DNA from: Mariniflexile litorale
GTDB taxonomy: Bacteria; Bacteroidota; Bacteroidia; Flavobacteriales; Flavobacteriaceae
Direction of reading: 5' to 3'
DNA length: 64,000 nt
Assembly (NCBI RefSeq): GCF_031128465.2
Contig: NZ_CP155618.1
Span: 3,214,501 to 3,278,500, forward strand
Below are positions 44,156 through 53,836 of the stretch, piece by piece. Within the stretch, counting starts at the first letter, position 1, and every line of letters starts with the position of its first letter. The notes under the pieces were generated by a model, which had not been told where the DNA came from, ran no database searches, and was given only the letters and a program-made list of their open reading frames with translations. A program made the position numbers and the translations under genes.

Positions 44156-45193
44156 TTATCTAGGTATCTGCTGGCTCAAACAGTGTAAAGTGCCAAAACC
44201 CCAAATAAAATCGGTAGCGGCAATGCCTATAATATCTCTATCAGGAAAGCAGTCTGCAATACTATTTAGTGCGATGCGGTCGTTAGCGTCATTAAATGTA
44301 GGTACTAAAACCGTTTTGTTTAGAATTAAAAAGTTGGCATAACTCGCTGGAATTCTAACACCATCAAAATCTAAACGTTTTGGCATGGGTAGGGTAACAA
44401 TTTTAGGTGTTTTACCGTTTTCTAAAGTAGAAGTTTGTAAACGCTTTAAATTGTCTTGAAGTGGTTTGTAATTATTGTCTGTGGTGTTGGTTTCTACAAC
44501 AGTAATAATAGTGTCATCATTAACAAAACGCGCTAAATCATCAATATGTCCGTGCGTGTCATCACCTTCAATGCCATTTCCGAGCCAAATAACGTTAGTA
44601 ATGCCTAAATATTCTTTAAACACTGCTTCGTAATCTTGTTTGGTAAACCCTTCGTTTCTAACTTGTATGTTTGGATGGAGTAAACATTCTTCTGAAGTTA
44701 TTAAGGTTCCTTTTCCATTTACATCAATAGCACCACCTTCTAAGATAAAAGGTTTGCCTTTATATGTAGCTTGTTCTAAAGGAATGTTCAAAAATTCAGC
44801 GACTTTAGCGGGAACATGTTTATCTAATTTATAGTTGTTGTATTTCGCCCAACCATTAAAATTAAAATTGATGGCTTTTCTAGAAGCACCACTTTTTACA
44901 ATAATAGGTCCAGAATCGCGCATCCAACTCCGGTTGGTTTTATGAATAATGAAAGACACGTTTTTTAAATTTACATGTGCCGTTTCTAACATGCTAGAAA
45001 CCTTATTTTTTAGTTTTTCGTTAGCCACTATTAAAAAAACGGCTTCAACCGAAGCTACTTTTTTTATAAACTCAACAAAAGCCCATTGTACAGCTTCATA
45101 TTTCCCTGGCCAGTCATTACCATTATGAGGAAAACATAATAAAATACCTTGTTGTTTTTCCCATTCGGCAGGAAATATCCAGTTATTTTTCAT
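44156..45193 (-). CDS. aguA: Agmatine deiminase
   Basis: This 345-residue peptidyl-arginine-deiminase-fold enzyme hydrolyses agmatine to N-carbamoylputrescine and ammonia. Conserved blocks are PAEWEKQQGILLCFP at the start, RSWMRDSGPI, ILEGGAIDVNGKG, GDDTHGHIDDLARF (catalytic His/Asp) and the C-terminal GTLHCLSQQ with the catalytic Cys. It lies 36 bp downstream of aguB on the same strand, so the pair completes the agmatine-to-putrescine route; the arginine decarboxylase is not in the window. Confidence 0.95.
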   Translation of the reverse strand: MKNNWIFPAEWEKQQGILLCFPHNGNDWPGKYEAVQWAFVEFIKKVASVEAVFLIVANEKLKNKVSSMLETAHVNLKNVSFIIHKTNRSWMRDSGPIIVKSGASRKAINFNFNGWAKYNNYKLDKHVPAKVAEFLNIPLEQATYKGKPFILEGGAIDVNGKGTLITSEECLLHPNIQVRNEGFTKQDYEAVFKEYLGITNVIWLGNGIEGDDTHGHIDDLARFVNDDTIITVVETNTTDNNYKPLQDNLKRLQTSTLENGKTPKIVTLPMPKRLDFDGVRIPASYANFLILNKTVLVPTFNDANDRIALNSIADCFPDRDIIGIAATDFIWGFGTLHCLSQQIPR

Positions 45194-45229
45194 CCTAATT
45201 TTATGGAATTTAATTTTTTAATTTGAATG

Positions 45230-46117
45230 TTAATCGATAACTCTTTTTGTAATGTCTCCATATTTATCAATACGGCGGTCACGTAAAAATGGCCAGTTTT
45301 GGCGTACGTTTTCTTGTAGACTTAAATCGACTTCAGCTATTAAAATTTCTTCTTTATCAACAGAAGCTTGGGCTAAAATTTCACCCTGCGGACCTGCAAT
45401 AAACGACGAGCCCCAAAATTCGATACCATCAGTGTCGGGAAGATATTTTTCCAATCCTATTCTATTAGCAGCAGCAACATAAATACCATTTGCTACGGCA
45501 TGACCTCGCATCACATTCATCCAAGCACCTTGTTGGTTTTCGCCATATTGCTCTTTTTCTTGGGGGTGCCAACCAATAGCTGTAGGGTAAAATAACACTT
45601 CTGCTCCTTGTAAAGCAGTTAATCTGGCAGCTTCAGGGTACCATTGATCCCAACAAATTAAAGTTCCAATATTTCCTTTTTTAGTAGGGAAGGATTTAAA
45701 GCCTATATCACCTGGAGTGAAATAAAATTTTTCGTAAAAATGCGGATCGTCTGGAATGTGCATTTTTCTATATAAACCAGCTTCCGTACCATCAGTATCA
45801 ATAATATAAGCACTATTATGGTAAACACCTGCCATTCTTTTTTCAAAAAAAGGCACAATAATAACCACACCTAATTCTTTAGCTAAAGCACTAAATGCAA
45901 TGAAAGATGTACTGTAGAGAGGTTCCGCGTAAGCGAAATTTTCAACGTCTTCACTTTGGCAGAAATAATGACTGCTATATAATTCAGGTATTAAGATAAC
46001 TTCTGCACCTTGTTTAGCAGCATCTTCAACCCACTTCAAACATTTTTTAAGATTATTTTCAGGTTTATCATTCAGGTTTAATTGAAGAACAGCTATTTTG
46101 TATGTGTTTTTAGGCAT
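45230..46117 (-). CDS. aguB: N-carbamoylputrescine amidohydrolase
   Basis: This 295-residue nitrilase-superfamily enzyme cleaves N-carbamoylputrescine to putrescine, CO2 and ammonia. The Glu-Lys-Cys triad is in IPELYSS, YRKMHIPDD and LICWDQWYPEAA. The family end GDITKRVI is present. It heads the aguB-aguA operon; a TAnnTTTG element lies 22 nt upstream of its ATG. Confidence 0.95.
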   Translation of the reverse strand: MPKNTYKIAVLQLNLNDKPENNLKKCLKWVEDAAKQGAEVILIPELYSSHYFCQSEDVENFAYAEPLYSTSFIAFSALAKELGVVIIVPFFEKRMAGVYHNSAYIIDTDGTEAGLYRKMHIPDDPHFYEKFYFTPGDIGFKSFPTKKGNIGTLICWDQWYPEAARLTALQGAEVLFYPTAIGWHPQEKEQYGENQQGAWMNVMRGHAVANGIYVAAANRIGLEKYLPDTDGIEFWGSSFIAGPQGEILAQASVDKEEILIAEVDLSLQENVRQNWPFLRDRRIDKYGDITKRVID

Positions 46118-46139
46118 TACTAATTATTGAAAATTTAAA

Positions 46140-46147
46140 CAAAGATA
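46140..46147 (-). promoter_or_regulatory. -7 element (TATCTTTG) of aguB
   Basis: This - strand TAnnTTTG match lies in the 44-bp gap after the DUF6048-like gene. No -33 TTG is clear; its expected place falls inside the 3' end of that gene. Confidence 0.35.
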
Positions 46148-46161
46148 TAATTTTAATAAGA

Positions 46162-46893
46162 CTATTTATCCTTCTTATAAAGTGGAATTCTATATGAAAG
46201 TGAATAACTAAAGCCAGTACCTATACCGCTGCTATCGTAAGTTTTATTAAATCCAGGAATATAAATATTCTCAAAATTATTGGGCTCGGTTTCACTTGCC
46301 AAAATTTTAAGCTGTACGTTTAAACCAAGATATAAATTGGTTAATAGCTCTGTTTTAATACCAAGAATCAGTTCTCCCCAAAAAGCAGTTAAGCCGTTAA
46401 ACTCTTGTGCATCGGTTGGTGAAAATTGTGAAGACCAATAAGTATCGGTGGTGTAAATACTGTAACTATGAAGTGTTTGACTAAATGTACTGGCACCAAC
46501 ACGAAAACCAGCATAAATCATGTTATCCATATCTAACCAATTTTGATATAAATTATAATCTATTCCTGCTTTCAGGTAACTTCCGCTGGTAGTTACATTT
46601 AAATAATCGGTGATGGTATGTTTTTCTTCAATACCTAACTCGCCAGCAAGATACAAGCGCTTTTTTAATCGGAAATCGGCTGAAACTTCAAAACCCGTAT
46701 AGTCATCATCCACAAAGGAACGAACTAATTTTCCTAGATCACCGCCCACACGAAGTCCGTATTTTTCTTTAATTTTTATTGAATCTTTAACGGTATTTAC
46801 AATGCTATCGTTTTGAGCGTTTAAAGACACAGAAAACAAAAGCATACACGCTAGAGCACTAATGAAATATGTTAAAATGTGTTTCTGTTTCAT
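46162..46893 (-). CDS. DUF6048-like outer-membrane beta-barrel protein
   Basis: This 243-residue protein has a signal peptide ending near SLNAQ. The rest has alternating strands with frequent aromatic and Tyr residues and turns, for example RLKKRLYLAGELGIEE, SYLKAGIDYNLYQNW and GLNVQLKIL, ending SYRIPLYKK, as expected for a small outer-membrane beta-barrel. I recall it as DUF6048, encoded beside DUF6452 and rlmD in flavobacteria. Its start overlaps the end of the upstream gene by 35 bp in another frame, so translational coupling is likely. No function is known to me. Confidence 0.7.
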   Translation of the reverse strand: MKQKHILTYFISALACMLLFSVSLNAQNDSIVNTVKDSIKIKEKYGLRVGGDLGKLVRSFVDDDYTGFEVSADFRLKKRLYLAGELGIEEKHTITDYLNVTTSGSYLKAGIDYNLYQNWLDMDNMIYAGFRVGASTFSQTLHSYSIYTTDTYWSSQFSPTDAQEFNGLTAFWGELILGIKTELLTNLYLGLNVQLKILASETEPNNFENIYIPGFNKTYDSSGIGTGFSYSLSYRIPLYKKDK

Positions 46894-47410
46894 CTTCTAC
46901 AGATTGATTATCGTTTAAAGGTTGTCTTGATTTTATCCAATTTTCGTCATTTGACTCAGGCTCAATGGTAAATGTTACGTTTTTATAAATGGTTTTGTAA
47001 CCACAAGCGCGCGATACATACACTTCTTCTCTGGTATAATTTATTGTAATTATATCGGTATTACCATCAAAATAATCATCGCTAGTATCGTCTGGTGTGG
47101 CATTATCATTTACAAAGGCGTCTTTTATAAGTACGTATTGGGTTGTGTTGGCATCGGTTTTTAAAGGTAACACGATTTGTGTAGCTGATATAATGCCATA
47201 CCCTGGTAATATATTGTCATTATCAACACCTCCAACAAGTAATTTGGTTATAGCTTTTTTGTTTTCTGGATTATCAACATCGTAAGCATCAATTATTAAA
47301 CTAGGGGTAGTTGGAGTGCTTTCGGGACAAATATCATCGGGTTCACAACTTATAGTAATTCCTATTCCAATGAAGGTTAATAATATTAAAAGTAAACTTG
47401 TTTTTTTCAT
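46859..47410 (-). CDS. DUF6452-like lipoprotein
   Basis: This 183-residue lipoprotein has the lipobox TISC (Cys22), then CEPDDICPES, a Cys-containing segment. The mature part is beta-rich, with ILPGYGIISATQIVLPL and FDGNTDIITINYTRE. It overlaps the DUF6048-like beta-barrel gene by 35 bp, implying that the two products work together in the outer membrane. It follows rlmD on the same strand after a 75-bp gap. I know this family only as DUF6452; no function can be assigned. Confidence 0.68.
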   Translation of the reverse strand: MKKTSLLLILLTFIGIGITISCEPDDICPESTPTTPSLIIDAYDVDNPENKKAITKLLVGGVDNDNILPGYGIISATQIVLPLKTDANTTQYVLIKDAFVNDNATPDDTSDDYFDGNTDIITINYTREEVYVSRACGYKTIYKNVTFTIEPESNDENWIKSRQPLNDNQSVEDETETHFNIFH

Positions 47411-47485
47411 TAATCTCTTTTAAGAGTTTATTTGTTGGTGTGTTTAATCGTTTATTGCACAGTGACGCAGTTAAACAATTCTAAA

Positions 47486-48901
47486 TTAAAATGATCTTCT
47501 TTCCAAAAGTACAACATTTTCAACATGAAACGTTTGTGGAAACATATCTACAGCTTGGGTTTTTGTAACTTTATACATGGCATCCATTAGTTCTAAATCT
47601 CGTGCTTGTGTGGCGCTATTACAACTTACGTACACTACTTTTTTAGGCGCAATGTTTAATATTTGTTGCACCACGTCTTTATGCATTCCGTCTCGAGGTG
47701 GGTCGGTAATGATAATGTCTGGCAGCCCGTGAGCTGCTATAAATGCATCATTAAAAACATGTCTCATATCGCCTACAAAGAATTCAACGTTATTAATACC
47801 ATTTAATTGTGCATTTTCCTTAGCAGCAGTAATCGCATCGGGAACTGCTTCTACACCAATCACTTTTTTAGCTTGTTTTGCTACAAACTGAGCAATGGTA
47901 CCCGTTCCTGTATATAAATCGTAAACGAGTTCATCTCCAGTTAAACCTGCAAAGTTTCTCGTTATTTTATACAATTCAAATGCTTGATCTGAATTGGTTT
48001 GGTAAAACGATTTGGCATTTATTTTAAATTTCAAACCTTCCATTTGTTCAAAAATATGATCTTCACCTTTGTAGCAAACCACTTCTTGGTCGTAAATGGT
48101 GTCATTCGCTTTTTCATTGATGATGTATTGTAAGGAGGTTATCTGCGGAAAGGTTTCAGCAAGAAAATCCATTAACAAAATACGTTTAGCCTCATCTTCT
48201 TTGAAAAACTGAATTACCACCATGACATCGCCTGTACTGGAAGTCCGAATCATCATGGTACGCAACAAGCCGGTTTGATTTCTTGTGTTAAAGAATTCAA
48301 AATTATTATCAAGCGCAAATTGTTTCACTGCATTTCTAATAGCGTTTGAAGGATCGGCTTGTAAATGGCATTTTTTTATGTCAAGAATTTTATCCCACAT
48401 ACCCGGGATGTGAAAACCTAAAGCATTTCTATCTCCTAAATCGGCATCCGATTGTACTTCTTCTAGCGTTAACCATCGGCTATCACTAAATGAAAATTCC
48501 ATCTTGTTTCTGTAGAAATACTGTTCAGCAGCCCCTAAAATAGGTGTAATTTCAGGTAATTCTATATGCCCAATGCGGGTTAAATTATTAGTGACTTCTT
48601 TTTGTTTATAAAACAATTGGTGTTCGTAGCCCATATCTTGCCACTTACAGCCACCACAAACACCGAAATGTTCACATGCAGGTGTGGTGCGTTTATCAGA
48701 TAATTTATGAAACACGGTGGCTTTCGCTTCGTAATAAGCTTTTCGTGCTTTGAATGTTTGTACATCTACCACATCGCCTGGTACAGTATTGGATAGAAAA
48801 ATAACTTTTCCATCGGGTGCTTTGGCTATCGTTTTGCCTTTAGCACCGGCATCTAAAACTTCAACGTTTGTAAACGCTTGCTTTTTTGTTCTTTTTGACA
48901 T
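47486..48901 (-). CDS. rlmD: 23S rRNA (uracil-5-)-methyltransferase RlmD
   Basis: This 471-residue TrmA/RlmD-type enzyme methylates uracil C5 in 23S rRNA. An N-terminal TRAM-like domain (~1-70) is followed by the iron-sulfur cluster Cys residues in CEHFGVCGGCKWQ and KKCHL, then the SAM-binding domain with DLYTGTGTIAQ, TDPPRDG and the catalytic Cys in VYVSCNS. The ATG at 48901 follows a -7 element by 4 nt, suggesting leaderless transcription. Other TrmA-like targets are possible but the RlmD type is most likely. Confidence 0.92.
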   Translation of the reverse strand: MSKRTKKQAFTNVEVLDAGAKGKTIAKAPDGKVIFLSNTVPGDVVDVQTFKARKAYYEAKATVFHKLSDKRTTPACEHFGVCGGCKWQDMGYEHQLFYKQKEVTNNLTRIGHIELPEITPILGAAEQYFYRNKMEFSFSDSRWLTLEEVQSDADLGDRNALGFHIPGMWDKILDIKKCHLQADPSNAIRNAVKQFALDNNFEFFNTRNQTGLLRTMMIRTSSTGDVMVVIQFFKEDEAKRILLMDFLAETFPQITSLQYIINEKANDTIYDQEVVCYKGEDHIFEQMEGLKFKINAKSFYQTNSDQAFELYKITRNFAGLTGDELVYDLYTGTGTIAQFVAKQAKKVIGVEAVPDAITAAKENAQLNGINNVEFFVGDMRHVFNDAFIAAHGLPDIIITDPPRDGMHKDVVQQILNIAPKKVVYVSCNSATQARDLELMDAMYKVTKTQAVDMFPQTFHVENVVLLERRSF

Positions 48902-48905
48902 GCTG

Positions 48906-48913
48906 CAAAAGTA
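48906..48913 (-). promoter_or_regulatory. -7 element (TACTTTTG) 4 nt before the rlmD ATG
   Basis: This - strand TAnnTTTG match would put the transcription start at the A of the start codon. There is no TTG at the usual -33 distance. Confidence 0.45.
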
Positions 48914-49047
48914 ATGAAACGAAATCTGAATTTTGAAATCTCAAATCTGATTTTTGACTTTATTTTTGAAATAGAAATGTTTTATTAGCAACCAATATTT
49001 AGTAACTTGCAGTTCTATCTGGGGATGATTTCTCTCCCACGCTGCTT

Positions 49048-49064
49048 TTTCGAATACTTCGAAA
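49048..49064. repeat. TTTCGAA-N3-TTCGAAA inverted repeat upstream of rocD
   Basis: A perfect 7-bp inverted repeat with a 3-nt spacer lies 52 bp before the rocD ATG, in a 214-bp gap between divergent rlmD and rocD. It could be an operator or a small hairpin in the rocD leader. Confidence 0.4.
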
Positions 49065-49115
49065 GAATAAAGGTACAGTAGGAATGGTTATTTTATTAAT
49101 TTAAATGAAATTAAA

Positions 49116-50360
49116 ATGGCTGTTTTAGGACAATTAACACCACAACAAACAATTGCATTAGAAAACAAGTATGGAGCACATAATTACCATCCACTCCCGG
49201 TAGTATTAAATAGGGGGGAAGGGGTATTTGTGTGGGATATAGAAGGCAAGCAGTATTATGATTTTTTATCGGCTTATTCGGCGGTAAATCAAGGGCATTG
49301 TCATCCTAAAATAGTAAATGCAATGGTACAGCAAGCACAAACATTAACCTTAACGTCTCGTGCATTTTTTAATGATGTGCTGGGTAAATATGAGGAATTT
49401 GCCTGTAAGTTTTTTGGTTTCGATAAATTATTACCCATGAATACAGGTGCCGAAGCTGTAGAAACCGCTTTAAAAATTTGTAGAAAATGGGCGTACGAAG
49501 TTAAAGGCATCGATGAAAATGAAGCCGATATTATTGTTTGTGAAAATAATTTTCACGGGAGAACGACCACTATTATTTCATTTTCTAACGACCCTGTAGC
49601 TCGAAAAAATTTCGGACCATTTACAAAGGGTTTTATTAAAATAGAATACGATGATTTAGAAGCTTTAGGAACAGTTTTAAAAAATAATCCCAATGTAGCT
49701 GGGTTTTTAGTAGAACCCATACAAGGAGAAGCAGGTGTTTATGTACCTCAAGAAGGTTATTTAGCTAAAGCCAAAGCATTATGTGAGGCATATAATGTGT
49801 TATTCATTGCAGATGAAGTTCAAACAGGTATTGCGCGTACTGGTAAATTGCTAGCAGTTGATCATGAAAATGTAAAGCCAGATATTTTAGTTTTAGGAAA
49901 AGCGATAAGTGGTGGTGTATATCCCGTATCGGCAGTTTTGGCTAATGATCGCATTATGAATGTCATTAAACCAGGGAACCATGGCAGTACCTTTGGTGGA
50001 AACCCAGTGGCAGCAGCGGTAGCTATTGCTGCTTTAGAAGTTGTTAGAGATGAAAAGTTAGCAGATAATGCTGAAGCACTAGGTAACTTGTTTAGAAAAG
50101 AATTAAATAAATATAGTGATACGAGTAATATTGTAAATTTAGTGAGAGGTAAAGGCTTGCTAAATGCCATTTTAATTAACGATAGTGAAGAAAGCGATAC
50201 CGCTTGGAACATTTGTTTAGCACTACGCGATAATGGCTTATTGGCAAAACCAACACATGGAAATATTATACGGTTTGCCCCACCATTAGTAATGACTAAA
50301 AAACAATTATTAGACTGCGTTAGTATCATAATAAAAACACTCAAACAGTTTGAAAAGTAG
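49116..50360 (+). CDS. rocD: Ornithine aminotransferase
   Basis: This 414-residue class III PLP aminotransferase moves the delta-amino group of ornithine to 2-oxoglutarate, giving glutamate semialdehyde. Typical blocks are [16 protein letters not shown] at the N-terminus, [50 protein letters not shown], the PLP Lys in LGKAISGG and [11 protein letters not shown]. The N-terminal GAHNYHPLP is the ornithine-specific signature that separates it from acetylornithine transaminase. It lies near aguA/aguB but on the other strand. Confidence 0.94.
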   Translation: MAVLGQLTPQQTIALENKYGAHNYHPLPVVLNRGEGVFVWDIEGKQYYDFLSAYSAVNQGHCHPKIVNAMVQQAQTLTLTSRAFFNDVLGKYEEFACKFFGFDKLLPMNTGAEAVETALKICRKWAYEVKGIDENEADIIVCENNFHGRTTTIISFSNDPVARKNFGPFTKGFIKIEYDDLEALGTVLKNNPNVAGFLVEPIQGEAGVYVPQEGYLAKAKALCEAYNVLFIADEVQTGIARTGKLLAVDHENVKPDILVLGKAISGGVYPVSAVLANDRIMNVIKPGNHGSTFGGNPVAAAVAIAALEVVRDEKLADNAEALGNLFRKELNKYSDTSNIVNLVRGKGLLNAILINDSEESDTAWNICLALRDNGLLAKPTHGNIIRFAPPLVMTKKQLLDCVSIIIKTLKQFEK

Positions 50361-50375
50361 AATTATTAAATGTGA

Positions 50376-50935
50376 AGTATAAAAAAACCCCTTTCAAATA
50401 TCTACGATGAGCTGTTAAACAAATACTGCATAAATAATGGACGCACGGCAGAAAGTCCTGTACGCATGTTTAAGTATTTACTTTTGAAAACAATTTACAA
50501 TGTCTCGGATGTTGATGTAGTAGAACGGTCACGTTTTGCTAAGTATTATTGTCCTATGGGGCAAGCGATGATGCACATTGGCAGCTATAAAAAGAAAACA
50601 AAAAATGGCTTTGAGCAAGAACTCCACAGGTACCAAGCCCAAAACTGCAACGGTTGCCCACTTAGAAATCTTTGCCATACATCTAAAACAAATCGTATTA
50701 TAGAACGTAATTACAACCTGATACGACTCAAGTCTAAAGCGAGAATTTTACTTAGCAGTGAACAAGGCGTGGCCAAAAGAAAACAACGTTGCTGGGATGT
50801 GGAAGCTGTTTTTGGAAATATTAAGCAAAACATGAACTTTAAACGCTTTATGTTAGGGGCATCGATAAAGTAAATGTAGAAATGGGCTTAATTGCAATGG
50901 CACACAACCTTAAAAAGTATAGTCTAGCTATATAA
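50376..50935 (+). pseudogene. Decayed IS1182-type transposase
   Basis: The frame from 50376 reads into an N-terminal transposase domain (YDELLNKYCINNGRTAESP, MFKYLLLKTIYNVSDVDVVERSR). It then jumps straight to the C-terminal part (CNGCPLRNLCHTSKTN, CWDVEAVFGNIKQNMNFKRF). The middle, which should hold most of the DDE catalytic core, is missing; about 186 codons remain where a full IS1182-type transposase has several hundred. A one-base loss near 50860 then makes an early stop; the other frame continues RGIDKVNVEMGLIAMAHN to 50935. No terminal inverted repeats are evident. It is dead and marks an old insertion between rocD and the protease gene. Confidence 0.85.
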
Positions 50936-51015
50936 GATAACTTTGCCGTTTTGTGTTTATGCTATTTAAACCAGTTATTTTAATAATTTAATAGAAAACT
51001 AAATTTGAGTCAAAA

Positions 51016-51054
51016 AAAAAGATCGTCTAAAATTACTCTTTAGACGATCTTTTT
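51016..51054. terminator. Bidirectional terminator between the IS remnant and the protease gene
   Basis: A perfect 16-bp stem (51016-51031 with 51039-51054) has a 7-nt loop and A/T tracts on both sides. It is 22 nt past the stop of the - strand protease gene. Confidence 0.85.
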
Positions 51055-51076
51055 ATTTTAAAAAAGAAATTAAATC

Positions 51077-53671
51077 TTATTTAATTTCTTTTAAGGCATT
51101 ATCTATGAGCGTTCTTAAATGTTGTTTGTGAGCTGTAGAAGCAATATCACCTGATGCGCTAGCCATCGTTCTTATATTCTTTAAATTGTATAAAGCCATA
51201 GATTTAGATGTATTTGAATAACTGCTACTTTGTTTGCCAGTTAACATCCCTATTAGCATACCAGTATATTCTAATTGTAAGTTTTGTCTAAACGAATTTA
51301 CATTGCCATAAATGTCAGCTTTAAAAATAGCATGGTTTAAATCGGTCATAAAAGCAGATAATTTATATTCATTTCCATATAATTCAGAATCTGAAATTCT
51401 CTGTAACGTATGATAATGCAAGATATGATTCAATACATTTTTTTGATAGGTTAGCACTTGGTTGTGAATTTTAGGGTCTTCAGGTGTTCTAAAATTAAAA
51501 CCTCGGCGTTGCATGGCTAAATAGTTATACAAATCGTTTGGCGCATCAAAGGCATCAGGTGCAAAAACGTACTTGCTTAAAGCCGACATGGCCCGTTTTT
51601 GATCTTTTAAACTTACAGGTGTGTAAGGTTGCGTTTCTCCAATTTGATCAGCCATAGCTCTGTCTATATAAACACCACCAATAAATCTTGAAATAATGTT
51701 TGCAGAGGTTGCTTTTTGGCCACTTAATAAATAATAAACGCGTCTTAACTCTTGGTAGGATTCACCAGATTTAATGAATTTATTTTTTACAGTTTTCATT
51801 AAATTATTAGATAATTCTATGCGATCAATGGACCAGGTAATTTGGTCGTTCGATTGATCTGAAGTCATAACTCTTGGGTCTATCGCTTTTCCTGGAGAAC
51901 GCATGTCATCGGCATCATTACCAAAAATATGTTCAGGTTTTGTAGATTCATTCAATAATGCTTGGTGCTCGCTTTCTGAAGCAAATGGTTTGTATCCTAG
52001 TTGTATGGCCCAAACATCGTAAGGCCCAACGGTAACATCATCGTATTGTCCTTGTTTGCTTCTATCCTTTGTAACATTTAAAGCAGCATAATCCATAACC
52101 GAAGCTGTTAAACATTTGCCTTCTATAAATGCAGCATCATTTAATTGTTCTGGTGAAAATAGCTGACTCGCTTTCATATTATGATTCAACCCTAAGGTAT
52201 GCCCAACTTCGTGCATAATCAATGCCATCATAGATTCTTTTTTAATACGTTCCATCTCATAATCAGAATGGGCATATGCTGTTGCCGCTGCCGATGCAAA
52301 CATGATATCTTCTTGTAATTGATGACCTAAAGAGCAATAAGCATATGTAGACTCGTTATCTTCTGGTGTTTCAAAAGGAGTGTCTAGTGATGCCAAGCTG
52401 TATATTTTATCATAAAATACTCTATTAGTAAAGTGAGCAAACTCCAACATGATATCGGCACCTAAAATTTGTCCGGTTTTTGGATTTACAAAACTAGGAC
52501 CGTAGCCGCCAAAAGGGGGTTTAGGAGAAGATGTCCAACGTAAAACATTGTAATTTAAGTCGCCAGCATCCCAGGTAGCATCGTCTGGTTGCACTTTAAC
52601 TACAATAGCATTTTTAAATCCTGCTTTTTCAAAAGCAATATTCCATTGTAAAACGCCATTGGTAATAGTTTCTCGCCATTCTAGAGGGGTCGAGTTTTCT
52701 ATCCACCAAGTAATAGGTTCTATGGGTTCAGAAATGGCCGCATTTGGATCTTTCTTTTTTAAATGCCATCTGTGAATGAGGTCTTTGTATGGAGTGCTGT
52801 TTGTTGCTGTTTTGTCATCTACTTCTGTAGTGAAATAGCCAACTCTTGGATCGTCGTATCTCGCTTCGTAATCGTTATCTGGAATAGACATTAAACTGTG
52901 AAATACTTTAATACTAACGTTTCTACCATCAGCAAGGGCGTTTGAACCATTGTTAAGTACTGAAGGTGATGAATATACATACTCAACTTCTAAGTTGGTG
53001 TTTTCATCATAATTTTTAATGGAATTAATCTTTGTTTTATCTTTATTTAAACCACCAAGTTTGAATGCTGTAGGAGACTCACCAGGCTTGCTTGGTTTTT
53101 TAATTTGAGCTAATGTTTCTCCTAAAAATAAATCGTCTGCTTTAATTAAAAAAAGACCTTTCGATTTATCTTGTGCTGCAATGGTAATACTAGCTATAGT
53201 TCCGTTACTAATATTAGCGTCTTTAGATTTTGAAAGCGGATTTTTTGGATCAAAATAAAAAGAAGTGTTTTGAATAACAAATTCAATTTTATCAAAATAC
53301 TTTTCAATTTTAAATACTTTCGACCCCATATATGCGCCTCGGTTCATCCTGCCAGCATCTAAAACACCATTGGAGATTTGACTGAAATAAATAAATTCTT
53401 GGTCTAATTGATTATCTGAGATAATCATTTGTAAAGAACCTGTTATAGTATCTTGGTAAATAGGGAATAGGCCTTCAATTTTTTTGCTAGATTTTACTAG
53501 TTCAGTAATTGTTTTTTCTTTTTTTGCAGAAGGTGTTGAGGTTTCTTTGGTTTGCTCTTTCTTATTTTTGTTTTTCTTGTTTTGAGCTTCCATGTGTTGA
53601 GAAAATAGAAACACAAAGAATGCTAAAGCCACACACATACAGTGTGTTACACGTGATTTGTTTTGCGTCAT
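51077..53671 (-). CDS. Secreted zinc-dependent metalloprotease (DUF5117/DUF4953 type)
   Basis: This 864-residue protein has a signal segment (VALAFFVFLFSQ, cleavage near MEAQ; a second ATG 11 codons in could be the real start), then a Lys-rich linker. The N-terminal part (~60-300) is the DUF5117-like region with the DUF5118-like start. The catalytic site is HEVGHTLGLNHN, a metzincin-like HExxHxxGxxH, followed by SVMDYAALN (Met-turn). The C-terminal part is DUF4953-like. The protein is exported to the periplasm or surface. This family is abundant in Bacteroidota; substrates are unknown to me. It is monocistronic. Confidence 0.9.
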   Translation of the reverse strand: MTQNKSRVTHCMCVALAFFVFLFSQHMEAQNKKNKNKKEQTKETSTPSAKKEKTITELVKSSKKIEGLFPIYQDTITGSLQMIISDNQLDQEFIYFSQISNGVLDAGRMNRGAYMGSKVFKIEKYFDKIEFVIQNTSFYFDPKNPLSKSKDANISNGTIASITIAAQDKSKGLFLIKADDLFLGETLAQIKKPSKPGESPTAFKLGGLNKDKTKINSIKNYDENTNLEVEYVYSSPSVLNNGSNALADGRNVSIKVFHSLMSIPDNDYEARYDDPRVGYFTTEVDDKTATNSTPYKDLIHRWHLKKKDPNAAISEPIEPITWWIENSTPLEWRETITNGVLQWNIAFEKAGFKNAIVVKVQPDDATWDAGDLNYNVLRWTSSPKPPFGGYGPSFVNPKTGQILGADIMLEFAHFTNRVFYDKIYSLASLDTPFETPEDNESTYAYCSLGHQLQEDIMFASAAATAYAHSDYEMERIKKESMMALIMHEVGHTLGLNHNMKASQLFSPEQLNDAAFIEGKCLTASVMDYAALNVTKDRSKQGQYDDVTVGPYDVWAIQLGYKPFASESEHQALLNESTKPEHIFGNDADDMRSPGKAIDPRVMTSDQSNDQITWSIDRIELSNNLMKTVKNKFIKSGESYQELRRVYYLLSGQKATSANIISRFIGGVYIDRAMADQIGETQPYTPVSLKDQKRAMSALSKYVFAPDAFDAPNDLYNYLAMQRRGFNFRTPEDPKIHNQVLTYQKNVLNHILHYHTLQRISDSELYGNEYKLSAFMTDLNHAIFKADIYGNVNSFRQNLQLEYTGMLIGMLTGKQSSSYSNTSKSMALYNLKNIRTMASASGDIASTAHKQHLRTLIDNALKEIK

Positions 53672-53836
53672 AATACATTTAGTGATTTTAACAGGAAGTT
53701 ATCCTTTGATTATTTTTTTGAATTAGTCGCGTTAAAAATACTATAAAACAAATTATTTATACTAATAATAATGTTAAAACGCACTATTAATGTATATGTA
53801 AACCAAAGTAATTTAGTGTAAAAAGAAAGTTGAGAA

